Below are positions 14,995 through 22,534 of a stretch of 45,444 nucleotides of DNA, one piece after another. The notes beneath the pieces are model-generated. The model worked only from the letters and a program-made list of their open reading frames with translations, was not told the DNA's origin and searched no databases. The stretch's first letter is position 1, and each line of letters opens with the position of its first letter. The translations under genes and the position numbers were made by a program. The DNA comes from JAVBUP01 sp031555175. Its GTDB lineage: Bacteria; Bacillota_I; Bacilli_A; Erysipelotrichales; Coprobacillaceae. Where the stretch lies: positions 1 to 45,444 of the forward strand of contig JAVBUP010000011.1 of the NCBI GenBank assembly GCA_031555175.1, written 5' to 3'.

Positions 14995-17658
14995 TTATAC
15001 CTCCTTCTTTTTACTTCTTAATAAATTCATAACTATTTTCTGTGCTTCAATAAATATTGTTGGGATGAACGATAATCCAAATATTATTCCCCATTCATTG
15101 ATATCCAAAGATGACAGTTGGAATACTTCTCGCACTGGTGGAATGAATACTAGAACTAACATGAGCCCAGCTGATATCAAGACAGAAACTAATAAATATT
15201 TATTCTCAAAGAATCCTTTGGAGAAAATTGTTTTGGTGTTTGATCTTTGACTATATGAATAAAATAGCTGTGAAAATGCAATTGTACAAAACGCCATGGC
15301 TTGTCCTGATGATAAATCATCTTGATATCCGATAAAGAAAGCGATCAATGTTGTAGCTGCAATCAAACTGCCCTGTATCATAACTCGCCAAACTAAATCT
15401 TTTTCAAATAATGAACCAGAACGGATTGGTTTTTGTTTCATAATATCTTTCTCTGATGGGTCTACACCAAGTGCCAAAGCAGGTAGAGTGTCTGTTGCTA
15501 AGTTAACCCATAGGATGTGAACTGCCAGTAATGGCGATGGGAAATTAAATAGCGTAGCTATAAAGATTGTTAAAATCTCACTGATATTCCCTGCCAATAA
15601 GAATTGAATAACTTTTTGAATGTTGCGATAAACTCTTCTACCGCCTTCTACTGCGTGTACGATCGTTGTGAAGTTATCATCAGTTAAGACCATATCAGCG
15701 GCCTCTTTAGCGACATCAGTACCTGATATACCCATTGCGACCCCAATATTAGCACTTTTAAGAGCGGGAGCATCATTGACACCATCACCAGTCATGGCTA
15801 CTACCTCACCATTGCGCTGAAGTGCTTGAACGATATTCAGTTTTTGTTCTGGAGTAACTCGGGCATATACAGTTGTTGTCATAACCGCAGTTTCTAACTC
15901 TTCATCACTCATTTTCTCTAGTTCATGACCAGTGTAGACAGTATCACCATGTTTCCATATTCCAAGTTCACCTGCAATAGCCATAGCCGTAATCTTATGA
16001 TCTCCTGTTATCATAACAGTTCTGATTCCAGCATTATCGCATGTCCTTACCGCTGCCTTAACTTCAGTTCTTGGTGGATCAATCATGCCAACCATTCCAA
16101 TAAATGTAAGATCATATTCGACATTATCCCCATCTTCTGGAATAGAAACTAATGTTCTTTTCGCAAAGGCTAATACACGAAGTGCGGCTGATGCCATATT
16201 TTCTGAAGTTTGTTTAATCAGTAATTGATCTTCCTTCGTCATTAGTCTTTCTCCATCACTAGTAAGAACCTTACTACAAATTGGCATCATCTCATCAAGT
16301 GCCCCTTTTGTATAAGCGATGACCTGATTATCAATAAGATGAACAGTAGTCATCCTTTTGCGATCTGAGTCAAATGGTTGTTCAAACTCTCGTTGATATA
16401 TTGCATCAAGATCCTCATGATTTTTTCCAAACTTATCTGAGAGCATAATTAATGCCCCCTCTGTCGGGTCACCAAGAATACTACCTGGGTGATCAGGGTC
16501 AAATTCAGCATTATTACACAATGCTCCCGCTCTTACAATTTCAGCATAATTTCCATTATGCTGTAAAGCTTCTTCAATATTTTTAGGTTGTTGTTTTAAG
16601 AAATCTTGGGCAATTGCTATCTGTACAACACTCATTTTATTTAAAGTCAAAGTCCCAGTTTTATCAGAGCAAATCACTGTCGCACTACCTAATGTTTCTA
16701 CTGCTGGTAGTTTACGAATAATTGCTCCATGCTTAGCCATTCGTTGTACTCCAAGTGCTAGGACAATTGTAGCAGTCGCTGGTAATCCTTCAGGAATAAT
16801 TGAAATCGCCAATGAGATTGATGTCATTAATAATGGCATAAGTGGTTGTTTATATAAATAACCAATAATAAATATAATGATACAAATTACTATACCTAAA
16901 ACAGTTAACACCTTTCCAACAGACGCTAGTTTCCTTTTTATTGGTGTGTCTAGTTCGTCTTGTTGATCTAGTAGTCTAGCAATGTGTCCAACTTCAGTTT
17001 GCATTCCAGTAGAAACGACTACACCGCTGCCACGTCCATATGTGACAAAGGTGGACGAATAAGCCATCGTTAAACGATCTCCTAATGGACAATCTTCACT
17101 CAATTGCGCTTCTTCATCTTTTTCTGCTGAAATAGATTCTCCTGTCAATGAAGACTCTTGAATCTTTAAACTTGCTGTCTCAATTAATCGAATATCGGCA
17201 GGGACCATCGCACCATCTTCAAGGATTACGATATCTCCAATTACTAACTCCCTTACTGGGATAACGCTTTGTTCTCCTTGCCTAATTGCAATAGTATGTG
17301 CGGTTGTCATATTTCTCAAGGCCTCTAGCGAATTTTCCGCCTTCTTTTCTTGAATAATACTAATGATTGCATTAATAATAACTATTAGTAGTATAACACT
17401 ACCCTCTAGTACTTCATGCAAGGCAAAAGACAGTATTGATGCCATTATTAATACAATAATCATAGGATCTCTTAATTGTTCCCATAGCATCCAAAGAATA
17501 CCACGCTTCTCTGCCTTTCTAAGCTCATTTGCTCCATATTCTCTTAATCTTCTTGCTGCCTCAACATCACTAAGACCATCTTTTGTCGTATCTAGTGTTT
17601 GATATATCTCCTCTAGTTTTAGTGAATGCCAAGGCTTACTACTCTGCTGTTCTTCCAT
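14995..17658 (-). CDS. P-type ATPase, Ca2+-ATPase-like, probable Mn2+ (or Ca2+) exporter
   Basis: The 887-residue protein has the full P-II ATPase order: an N-terminal cation-ATPase domain (KPWHSLKLEEIYQTLDTTKDGLS), the TGES actuator loop, PEGLPATATIVLALGVQRM in M4, ICSDKTGTLTLNKM with the phosphorylated Asp, MITGDHK, MTGDGVNDAPALK, and NLATDTLPALALGVDP in M6. Sequence alone would suggest Ca2+ efflux. The leader is a yybP-ykoY riboswitch, which senses Mn2+, and such riboswitches often control P-type ATPases that export Mn2+ (for example YoaB of Lactococcus). Mn2+ is therefore the better guess. I choose ATG 17658, with AAGGA 11 bases upstream; an in-frame GTG at 17712 lies within the terminator and is unlikely. 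Confidence 0.9.
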   Translation of the reverse strand: MEEQQSSKPWHSLKLEEIYQTLDTTKDGLSDVEAARRLREYGANELRKAEKRGILWMLWEQLRDPMIIVLIMASILSFALHEVLEGSVILLIVIINAIISIIQEKKAENSLEALRNMTTAHTIAIRQGEQSVIPVRELVIGDIVILEDGAMVPADIRLIETASLKIQESSLTGESISAEKDEEAQLSEDCPLGDRLTMAYSSTFVTYGRGSGVVVSTGMQTEVGHIARLLDQQDELDTPIKRKLASVGKVLTVLGIVICIIIFIIGYLYKQPLMPLLMTSISLAISIIPEGLPATATIVLALGVQRMAKHGAIIRKLPAVETLGSATVICSDKTGTLTLNKMSVVQIAIAQDFLKQQPKNIEEALQHNGNYAEIVRAGALCNNAEFDPDHPGSILGDPTEGALIMLSDKFGKNHEDLDAIYQREFEQPFDSDRKRMTTVHLIDNQVIAYTKGALDEMMPICSKVLTSDGERLMTKEDQLLIKQTSENMASAALRVLAFAKRTLVSIPEDGDNVEYDLTFIGMVGMIDPPRTEVKAAVRTCDNAGIRTVMITGDHKITAMAIAGELGIWKHGDTVYTGHELEKMSDEELETAVMTTTVYARVTPEQKLNIVQALQRNGEVVAMTGDGVNDAPALKSANIGVAMGISGTDVAKEAADMVLTDDNFTTIVHAVEGGRRVYRNIQKVIQFLLAGNISEILTIFIATLFNFPSPLLAVHILWVNLATDTLPALALGVDPSEKDIMKQKPIRSGSLFEKDLVWRVMIQGSLIAATTLIAFFIGYQDDLSSGQAMAFCTIAFSQLFYSYSQRSNTKTIFSKGFFENKYLLVSVLISAGLMLVLVFIPPVREVFQLSSLDINEWGIIFGLSFIPTIFIEAQKIVMNLLRSKKKEV

Positions 17659-17685
17659 AATTTGTTTTATCCTTTCATTAATTAG

Positions 17686-17728
17686 AAAAAAGGACCTATG
17701 TGCAGCTATCACTGTACACGGGTCCTTT
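17686..17728 (-). terminator. Riboswitch expression-platform terminator
   Basis: On the minus strand AAAGGACC (complement of 17721-17728) pairs with GGTCCTTT (complement of 17689-17696), extended by an inner seven-pair stem and a six-base loop, then a run of T. It lies between the riboswitch aptamer and the ATPase start, as expected for a switch that turns on when metal binds. Confidence 0.85.
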
Positions 17729-17756
17729 GATTAGACAACTAATTCATGCACAGCAA

Positions 17757-17858
17757 ATGCTATACATAAGTCTCGTTCATTAAGACATGCCAGATCGAAT
17801 ATTTCGATCAGTATGTTGACAAGTCACATGTTTCCATGCAAACTACTCCCTCATGAGT
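17757..17858 (-). ncRNA. yybP-ykoY (manganese) riboswitch
   Basis: Read on the minus strand, the leader contains GAGGGAGTAGTTT (5' conserved loop region, complement of about 17840-17852), then GTCAACATACTG, a hairpin ATCGAAATATTCGAT, CTGGCATGTC, and AACGAGACTT (3' conserved loop). This order of conserved elements is that of the yybP-ykoY family, whose aptamers bind Mn2+ between the two loops. It is followed by a terminator and the P-type ATPase gene. Recognition is by eye; a covariance-model search would settle it. Confidence 0.85.
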
Positions 17859-17865
17859 TAAGCAT

Positions 17866-17894
17866 ATTATACAGTACAGAAAAATGAATGTCAA
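17866..17894 (-). promoter_or_regulatory. Consensus promoter of the Mn-riboswitch operon
   Basis: TTGACA (complement of 17889-17894) and TATAAT (complement of 17866-17871), both perfect, are 17 bases apart. Transcription would start just before the riboswitch. Confidence 0.9.
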
Positions 17895-18015
17895 ATCACC
17901 ATCTCTAGTTACTGTTACAATTATTCTTTCCAATATGTTATATCTTACTCAAAACAGATAACTTTATCGTCATCCAAAATCATACTTTACAATGTATTAA
18001 AATCTAGAGTAATAA

Positions 18016-18348
18016 TTATTGTCTACGTATATATTCTTGATATTCTTCACCCCATGACGAAATATAATCCATCAGAGTTTGTATCTGACTACCTAAATCT
18101 GATAAAGAATACTCAACTTTAGGAGGCATCTCAGAATAAACTGTTCTTACCACAACACCATCATTTTCCATTTCCCTTAAATTCTCTGTTAAGACTTTAT
18201 GAGAAATTGGAGACAAACGATTCATTAACTCATTAAATCTTTTTGTGCTACTTAATAACTCATTAATGATCATTAATTTCCACTTACTACCAATTACCCG
18301 TAATGCTGTTTCAACTGGGCAAATCGGAAGTTCCTCTTTCGTCATCAT
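18016..18348 (-). CDS. HxlR-family winged-helix regulator (second copy)
   Basis: A 110-residue HxlR protein, clearly paralogous to the one at 9308. It has the sensing cysteine in PICPVETALRVIGSKWKLMI (C10), the recognition segment ISHKVLTENLREMENDG, and the wing SEMPPKVEYSLSDLG. AAAGGAG precedes tandem ATG codons. It is divergent from a flavin reductase gene, the classic arrangement of HxlR regulators (compare YodB with azoreductase/nitroreductase genes). The gap contains the perfect inverted repeat ACGCAC-6-GTGCGT. Likely a thiol- or electrophile-sensing repressor of that gene and itself. Confidence 0.9.
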   Translation of the reverse strand: MMTKEELPICPVETALRVIGSKWKLMIINELLSSTKRFNELMNRLSPISHKVLTENLREMENDGVVVRTVYSEMPPKVEYSLSDLGSQIQTLMDYISSWGEEYQEYIRRQ

Positions 18349-18384
18349 AATAATGCATCTCCTTTAATTACGTTTTGGTTATCT

Positions 18385-18406
18385 ACGCACCATAAAGTGC
18401 GTTCTT
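18385..18406 (+). promoter_or_regulatory. HxlR operator region between 18016 and 18471 genes
   Basis: A perfect inverted repeat ACGCAC (18385-18390) / GTGCGT (18397-18402), spacer six, overlaps an AGTGCGTTCTT 11-mer (18396-18406). The 11-mer differs by one base from the site at 7979-7989. Confidence 0.6.
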
Positions 18407-18432
18407 ACTTTTTAAATCATATATAGTATACT
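18405..18432 (+). promoter_or_regulatory. Promoter of the flavin reductase gene at 18471
   Basis: TTACTT (18405-18410) and TATACT (18427-18432) are 16 bases apart; the -35 touches the operator candidate as in the other two HxlR-linked promoters. Confidence 0.55.
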
Positions 18433-18470
18433 AAAATCACATATATTAAGCAAACTAGGAGGAAACGTAT

Positions 18471-19040
18471 ATGACAAAAAAAGATTTAGGAGCTAAACTT
18501 GCACTATATCCAAATCCATTATTAATTGTAGGGACTTATGATAATACTGGGAAGCCAAATGCAATGACAGTTGGCTGGGGTGGTATCTGCAATAGTAGAC
18601 CTGCTTGTGTGGCCATTTCAGTAAGAAAGGAAACAAACACATATCAAGGATTAGTCAATAGAAAAGCATTCACGATTAACATACCCGATGATAAATTCAT
18701 TAATGAAACAAGCTATTTTGGTGTTGCTTCAGGCAATAACGTAAATAAGTTTGAAGAGACTGGGTTAACACCTATAAAAAGTGAGTTTGTCGATGCACCT
18801 TACATTGATGAAATTCCACTTAACATTGAATGTGATGTCATTCAAATCTTAGAAATTGGTTCTCATACACAGTTTATTGGATTAATTAAGAACGTGAAGG
18901 TAGATGATTCTTTTGATGATCAATCACCACTATTTGAACAATTAAATCCGATTGTTTATGCTGCGGGTGATAACAATCAATATTACACAATGAGCAATAG
19001 ACTAGAAAGACCCAATATTAAAAGTTTCAAAATTAGATAG
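18471..19040 (+). CDS. Flavin reductase-family protein
   Basis: A 189-residue FMN-binding split-barrel protein: NPLLIVGTYDNTGKPNAMTV, WGGICNSRPACVAISVRKET, AFTINIPDD and the C-terminal SHTQFIGLIKNVKV. Family members bind FMN and work as flavin reductases or small redox enzymes. TAGGAGG lies nine bases before the ATG. The gene stands alone between an HxlR-controlled promoter and its own terminator, so it is probably an electrophile- or redox-stress response gene. Confidence 0.85.
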   Translation: MTKKDLGAKLALYPNPLLIVGTYDNTGKPNAMTVGWGGICNSRPACVAISVRKETNTYQGLVNRKAFTINIPDDKFINETSYFGVASGNNVNKFEETGLTPIKSEFVDAPYIDEIPLNIECDVIQILEIGSHTQFIGLIKNVKVDDSFDDQSPLFEQLNPIVYAAGDNNQYYTMSNRLERPNIKSFKIR

Positions 19041-19050
19041 TTTAACATAA

Positions 19051-19080
19051 AACCACTTCGTAAGAAGTGGTTATCTTTTT
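19051..19080 (+). terminator. Terminator of the flavin reductase gene
   Basis: Perfect stem AACCACTTC / GAAGTGGTT with a GTAA loop and a T-rich tail (TTATCTTTTT). Confidence 0.85.
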
Positions 19081-19114
19081 AATGTGCTTAAAATTTCATA
19101 AAACTTCTCATTCA

Positions 19115-19747
19115 CTAGAAACCTAAAAACTCCTTAACAATGATCAAGTGAATGCGATCCTTCTTTGATGAATGTCTTATTGTAACTTCATTACCGCAAA
19201 GTTTCGATGGACTATTACAATCAACACAATATCCTACTTTAGTACATGGATTTGGTTTTTTTAGGCGGATATTGTTGCAAGGTGCAGCGACAAATTTCAT
19301 ACGTGAATGTGCATCTTCAATTGTCTCTACTAGTTTATTCAAACCTAATACAACAATTACTTTCTTCGGTCCATAAATCATTGCCGCTACTCGATTTCCA
19401 TTACTATCAATGTTATAAAGCTCACCATTCATCGTTAATGCATTTGTGCTCGTGACATACACATCCGCATTTAAACTTTGATGATATATAGCTTCTGCAT
19501 CCTGTGTATGATAGCGATCTAAATAGTTAATATCACTTCTCTTTTCTAACATATCTACGATTCCTGTCTCAAATAAAGTCCTTAACCCACCTACTGAACA
19601 ACTGTTCCCACTTTGAATAATTTGGCTAACTAATGCTGTCGCCTCTTCTTTCGTATCAACAACATCAAATCCATATTGACATGTTGCACAAGCCTTTTTT
19701 AAACGTGGTATTTTTAATTCATAACTAATGATTAAGTTTTTATCCAT
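19115..19747 (-). CDS. LUD-domain protein (lactate utilisation-like)
   Basis: The protein is a stand-alone LUD domain: CSVGGLRTLFETG, TSTNALTMNGELYNIDSNGN, RVAAMIYGPKKVIVVLGLNK and the closing cysteine cluster PCTKVGYCVDCNSPSKLC. It lacks the long ferredoxin part of LutB. Such short LUD proteins are common in Firmicutes and their activity is mostly unknown. I choose ATG 19747, which has GGAGG seven to eight bases upstream. It lies 35 bases after an isochorismatase-like gene in the same operon, probably controlled by the divergent WYL regulator. Confidence 0.82.
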   Translation of the reverse strand: MDKNLIISYELKIPRLKKACATCQYGFDVVDTKEEATALVSQIIQSGNSCSVGGLRTLFETGIVDMLEKRSDINYLDRYHTQDAEAIYHQSLNADVYVTSTNALTMNGELYNIDSNGNRVAAMIYGPKKVIVVLGLNKLVETIEDAHSRMKFVAAPCNNIRLKKPNPCTKVGYCVDCNSPSKLCGNEVTIRHSSKKDRIHLIIVKEFLGF

Positions 19748-19782
19748 TTTTATTTCCTCCAATTTATGTAACTTAACTTCAA

Positions 19783-20277
19783 TTAAATTTTTAACAAATC
19801 ATTCAAACAAATATTTCTACAACCTTTGCTTTCATAATAATGTAGCATTTCATCAATTTTCCTTTTGTCATAGCTCGTAATACAATCTTCTAAAACATTA
19901 ACACTATAACCAGCTTTACTTAAGTTAAAACAGGTTGATTTTACACAAGCAACAGCATCCGCTCCTGTGATGTAAAAATCATTGATTCCATTTTCATTAA
20001 TAAAGTTTGCAAACTCTTCACTAGTCAGCGCATTACCCTTATACTTTGTAAAAACATTATCCGACACTATTTTTAAATCTGATGCAAACTCTGCCCCATA
20101 TGTGTTCGTTTTAAATGTCCTTGTCCCAGCCGATAAATTTTCATGTCTGATATAAGCAACATGAATATCATTGTTGACTGCCCAATCAATTGCATTGTTG
20201 ATATTATCAATGATCCCCTTATAATTCTTTGTGATATCATTTTGAATATCGATGACTACTAATACTTTTTCTTGCAT
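19783..20277 (-). CDS. Isochorismatase-like cysteine hydrolase
   Basis: This 164-residue protein has the isochorismatase-superfamily triad: D10 in VIDIQND, a lysine in FTKYKGNAL (K78 or K80), and C111 in TGADAVACVKSTCFNL. The G-A-D-A...C..ST text is typical of the cysteine hydrolase branch (nicotinamidase-like and carbamoylsarcosine amidase-like enzymes). The substrate cannot be assigned. I choose ATG 20277, seven bases after GAGGAGG; earlier in-frame starts overlap the operator. First gene of the operon with the LUD gene. Confidence 0.85.
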   Translation of the reverse strand: MQEKVLVVIDIQNDITKNYKGIIDNINNAIDWAVNNDIHVAYIRHENLSAGTRTFKTNTYGAEFASDLKIVSDNVFTKYKGNALTSEEFANFINENGINDFYITGADAVACVKSTCFNLSKAGYSVNVLEDCITSYDKRKIDEMLHYYESKGCRNICLNDLLKI

Positions 20278-20304
20278 AATATTGCCTCCTCTAATTACAT
20301 CACC

Positions 20305-20310
20305 ATTATA
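20305..20310 (-). promoter_or_regulatory. Extended -10 of the isochorismatase operon
   Basis: TGCTATAAT on the minus strand (TATAAT at the complement of 20305-20310) is an extended -10 lying just downstream of the palindromic operator at 20318-20343. Confidence 0.5.
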
Positions 20311-20317
20311 GCATTGT

Positions 20318-20343
20318 ATTGTTGACAGCATTATGTCAACAAT
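20318..20343. promoter_or_regulatory. Palindromic operator between divergent promoters
   Basis: ATTGTTGACA (20318-20327) and TGTCAACAAT (20334-20343) form a perfect 10-base inverted repeat with a six-base spacer. The left arm contains the TTGACA of the WYL-regulator promoter. It is the natural binding site of that regulator, which would control both directions. Confidence 0.75.
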
Positions 20344-20350
20344 TTATAAT
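20322..20350 (+). promoter_or_regulatory. Consensus promoter of the WYL regulator gene
   Basis: TTGACA (20322-20327) and TATAAT (20345-20350) are perfect and 17 bases apart; the operator covers the -35 and most of the spacer. Confidence 0.85.
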
Positions 20351-20380
20351 TAAATAAATAAATTCGAAAGGAGAGTTCAA

Positions 20381-21313
20381 ATGAAGGTTGATAGGCTTAT
20401 TAGTATTATTATGATTCTTCAGGATAAAAAGCGAATTAGCGCCGAAGAGTTGGCAGAAATGTTTGAAGTTTCTCCCCGCACTATATATCGTGATATCGAT
20501 GCAATCGATTTAGCTGGTATCCCCGTTCGTGCAATATCTGGAGTCGGTGGTGGTTTTGAAATCATGCCCAACTATAAGATAGATAAAAATGTTTTTTCAT
20601 CTTCTGATCTTTCTGCAATTTTAATGGGACTTTCTAGTGTTTCCAATATGATGAAAGGCAACGAATTAATCAATGCCCTGGCGAAAGTTAAAAGTTTCAT
20701 TCCAGCTGATAGGGCAAAAGACATTGAAGTAAAAGCAAATCAAGTGCATATAGATTTGAGTCCTTGGCAAGGGAATCGAAATACCCAAACATACCTTGAG
20801 ATAATTAAAATCGCGATTCAAGAATGTAGGCTACTCACTTTTGAATATACGGATCAACGAGGTAACAAAACCACTCGCTTGGTTGAGCCTTATCAACTTG
20901 TGCTAAAGAATAGTCATTGGTATTGGTATGGGTACTGCCTATCAAAAGAAGATTATCGTTTGTTTAAACTAACTCGAACATCGAGTCTTAAAATGCTTGA
21001 AGATACTTTTATTGCTCGAGACTTTAAAAAGCCGGAGTTAGACTTTACCGATATGTTTGCTGCAATGGAGAAAAATATTAAGATAAGAATCCATAAATCT
21101 GTCATGGATAGAGTCCTTGACTACTGTGCATATGAGCAGTTTAATGCAGATGGTAATGACTATTTCATCGTCGATTTCCCATTCATAGAAAACGACTTTT
21201 ATTATAACATGCTTTTTAGTTTCGGTGATAAATGTGAGTGCTTAGAGCCGCCACATGTGCGTGCAGAAATAAAAAAGAAAATATCAGAGATTGCTGCAAT
21301 ATATGAAAGCTAA
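20381..21313 (+). CDS. HTH/WYL-domain transcriptional regulator (YafY-like)
   Basis: A 310-residue protein with an N-terminal winged helix (RLISIIMILQDKKRISAEEL, recognition helix VSPRTIYRDIDAIDLAGIPV and the GVGGGFEI wing), a middle WYL domain (about 140-225, with LTFEYTDQRG, VEPYQLVLKNSHWYWYGYC and RLFKLTR), and a WCX-type C terminus. Family members bind small ligands or nucleic acid fragments and regulate neighbouring genes. AAAGGAG precedes the ATG. The promoter is overlapped by a perfect palindrome shared with the divergent isochorismatase/LUD operon, so self-control and control of that operon are likely. Confidence 0.9.
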   Translation: MKVDRLISIIMILQDKKRISAEELAEMFEVSPRTIYRDIDAIDLAGIPVRAISGVGGGFEIMPNYKIDKNVFSSSDLSAILMGLSSVSNMMKGNELINALAKVKSFIPADRAKDIEVKANQVHIDLSPWQGNRNTQTYLEIIKIAIQECRLLTFEYTDQRGNKTTRLVEPYQLVLKNSHWYWYGYCLSKEDYRLFKLTRTSSLKMLEDTFIARDFKKPELDFTDMFAAMEKNIKIRIHKSVMDRVLDYCAYEQFNADGNDYFIVDFPFIENDFYYNMLFSFGDKCECLEPPHVRAEIKKKISEIAAIYES

Positions 21314-21352
21314 TGCATGATAGATCATCATAGCATAATCAACTCATATTCT

Positions 21353-21380
21353 TTGATATTGACAACAATAACTATATAAT
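21353..21380 (+). promoter_or_regulatory. Promoter of the C39-like gene
   Basis: TTGATA (21353-21358) and TATAAT (21375-21380) with a 16-base spacer. A second TTGACA at 21359 is too close to this -10 to pair with it. Confidence 0.55.
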
Positions 21381-21430
21381 CTAAACCAATTGTGTTATAT
21401 TAAGCACATATTAGTTTTATGGAGGTTTAA

Positions 21431-22066
21431 ATGGGAGTAAATTATGAATTAAAGCAGTTAGAGGTTTTCACAGTAAATTCAAGTAATGGTATGCAATATG
21501 GTTATGACCAAAATAATTATCCAACAAAATGGCAACGGATGGGCGGATGTGGACCTACCACTGCTGCGATGGCTCTTAAGTATTTAAGTGTCACAAACCC
21601 AAGTTTAAACCTACCATTCATCCAAGAACAACCTCTAGAAATTATGGAAAGAACTTGGAAGTACATTACTCCAAGATTTCAAGGAGTAAACTCTACAAAA
21701 ATATATTCACTGGGAATCACTTCATTACTCAATGATATGGGTATAATATCATCTTGTGATTGTCTTGACATCCCAAAGAAGAAATCTCTTCGACCATCAG
21801 ATGATATAGTTATAGAATACATTAATTCCTACTTATCAAAAGATATTCCTATCGCTTTCTTAAATCTTCACAATGCGAATATAGATATATTAGAAAGTTG
21901 GCACTGGGTTCTTATTGTCGCTATAGAAAATAACGATAACCAAACAATCATTACTATTTATGAACAGGGAAAATGTCATAGGATAAACTTATATGAGTGG
22001 TTAGATAACACAAAAAAAGGCGGAGGATTTGCCGCCCTACAAATAATAGAATCTAAGTTAACTTAA
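21431..22066 (+). CDS. C39-like cysteine peptidase-fold protein
   Basis: This 211-residue protein shows a papain/C39-like layout. The putative nucleophile is in WQRMGGCGPTTAAMALKYL (C40) and the putative catalytic His is in ESWHWVLIVAIENND. A following YEQGKCHRINLYEW stretch sits where the third catalytic residue would lie. There is no signal peptide or membrane segment, so it appears cytoplasmic, unlike most C39 peptidases linked to bacteriocin exporters. GGAGG lies seven bases before the ATG. It stands alone with its own promoter, next to a phage-like small gene. The substrate is unknown; it is not near enough to the ACGX peptide to claim a leader-cleaving role. Confidence 0.7.
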   Translation: MGVNYELKQLEVFTVNSSNGMQYGYDQNNYPTKWQRMGGCGPTTAAMALKYLSVTNPSLNLPFIQEQPLEIMERTWKYITPRFQGVNSTKIYSLGITSLLNDMGIISSCDCLDIPKKKSLRPSDDIVIEYINSYLSKDIPIAFLNLHNANIDILESWHWVLIVAIENNDNQTIITIYEQGKCHRINLYEWLDNTKKGGGFAALQIIESKLT

Positions 22067-22146
22067 TAATTACACTCACAATACATAGTTTCAATAAATA
22101 TTTCATATGCATTACTATACGCAATTGCAATGAAAGGAAGTATAAA

Positions 22147-22410
22147 ATGCATGAACTATCAAAGCTAGTCACTGATTATAAGTCACTAAAAAAGTCGATT
22201 GCTGACTTAGAACAAAAGCTTAAAGGTATAGAAGAAGAAATTAAAAATTATATGGGTGAAAATGAAGAGATAAATGTTGATGGTATTGTAGTAAGATGGA
22301 AGAACATAACTCAAAATCGCTTTGATTCTACAGCTTTTAAGAATCAACATATTGCTTTATATGAGCAATTCTTAGTTGAAACTAAGATGAGAAGATTTCA
22401 AATTAGTTAG
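22147..22410 (+). CDS. Small protein like the C-terminal tail of YqaJ phage recombinases
   Basis: An 87-residue protein: a coiled-coil start (about 5-36, SLKKSIADLEQKLKGIEEEI) then NYMGENEEINVDGIVVRWKN and NRFDSTAFKNQHIALYEQFL, ending MRRFQIS. The second half strongly resembles, from memory, the tail of YqaJ-family phage exonucleases, where a similar coiled coil leads into 'DSKAFKxxHPELYExY...RRFxI'. The nuclease domain is absent: upstream is an unrelated gene. It may be a phage relic kept as a stand-alone gene or a small phage-type accessory protein. AAAGGAAG precedes the ATG, so it still looks expressed. Confidence 0.65.
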   Translation: MHELSKLVTDYKSLKKSIADLEQKLKGIEEEIKNYMGENEEINVDGIVVRWKNITQNRFDSTAFKNQHIALYEQFLVETKMRRFQIS

Positions 22411-22416
22411 CAATGA

Positions 22417-22456
22417 ACAAAAGGGACATCTGGATAACTCCAGATGTCCCTTTTGT
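22417..22456. terminator. Strong bidirectional terminator
   Basis: A perfect 17-base inverted repeat ACAAAAGGGACATCTGG / CCAGATGTCCCTTTTGT with a six-base loop, between the small plus-strand gene and the minus-strand MFS gene. Confidence 0.9.
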
Positions 22457-22534
22457 GTATAGCATCAAATATTTCAACTTCTACAAAACCGCATAAAATT
22501 GTAAACGCCGATCTTTACCGAAAGCTGATTTGAC

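Noticed and set aside
17659..17712. GTG-initiated N-terminal extension of the P-type ATPase
   Set aside because: It lies within the riboswitch terminator and has no binding site; the ATG at 17658 fits the family N terminus.
19246..19455. Plus-strand open frames over the LUD gene
   Set aside because: Antisense shadow of a clearly conserved protein, without ribosome binding sites.
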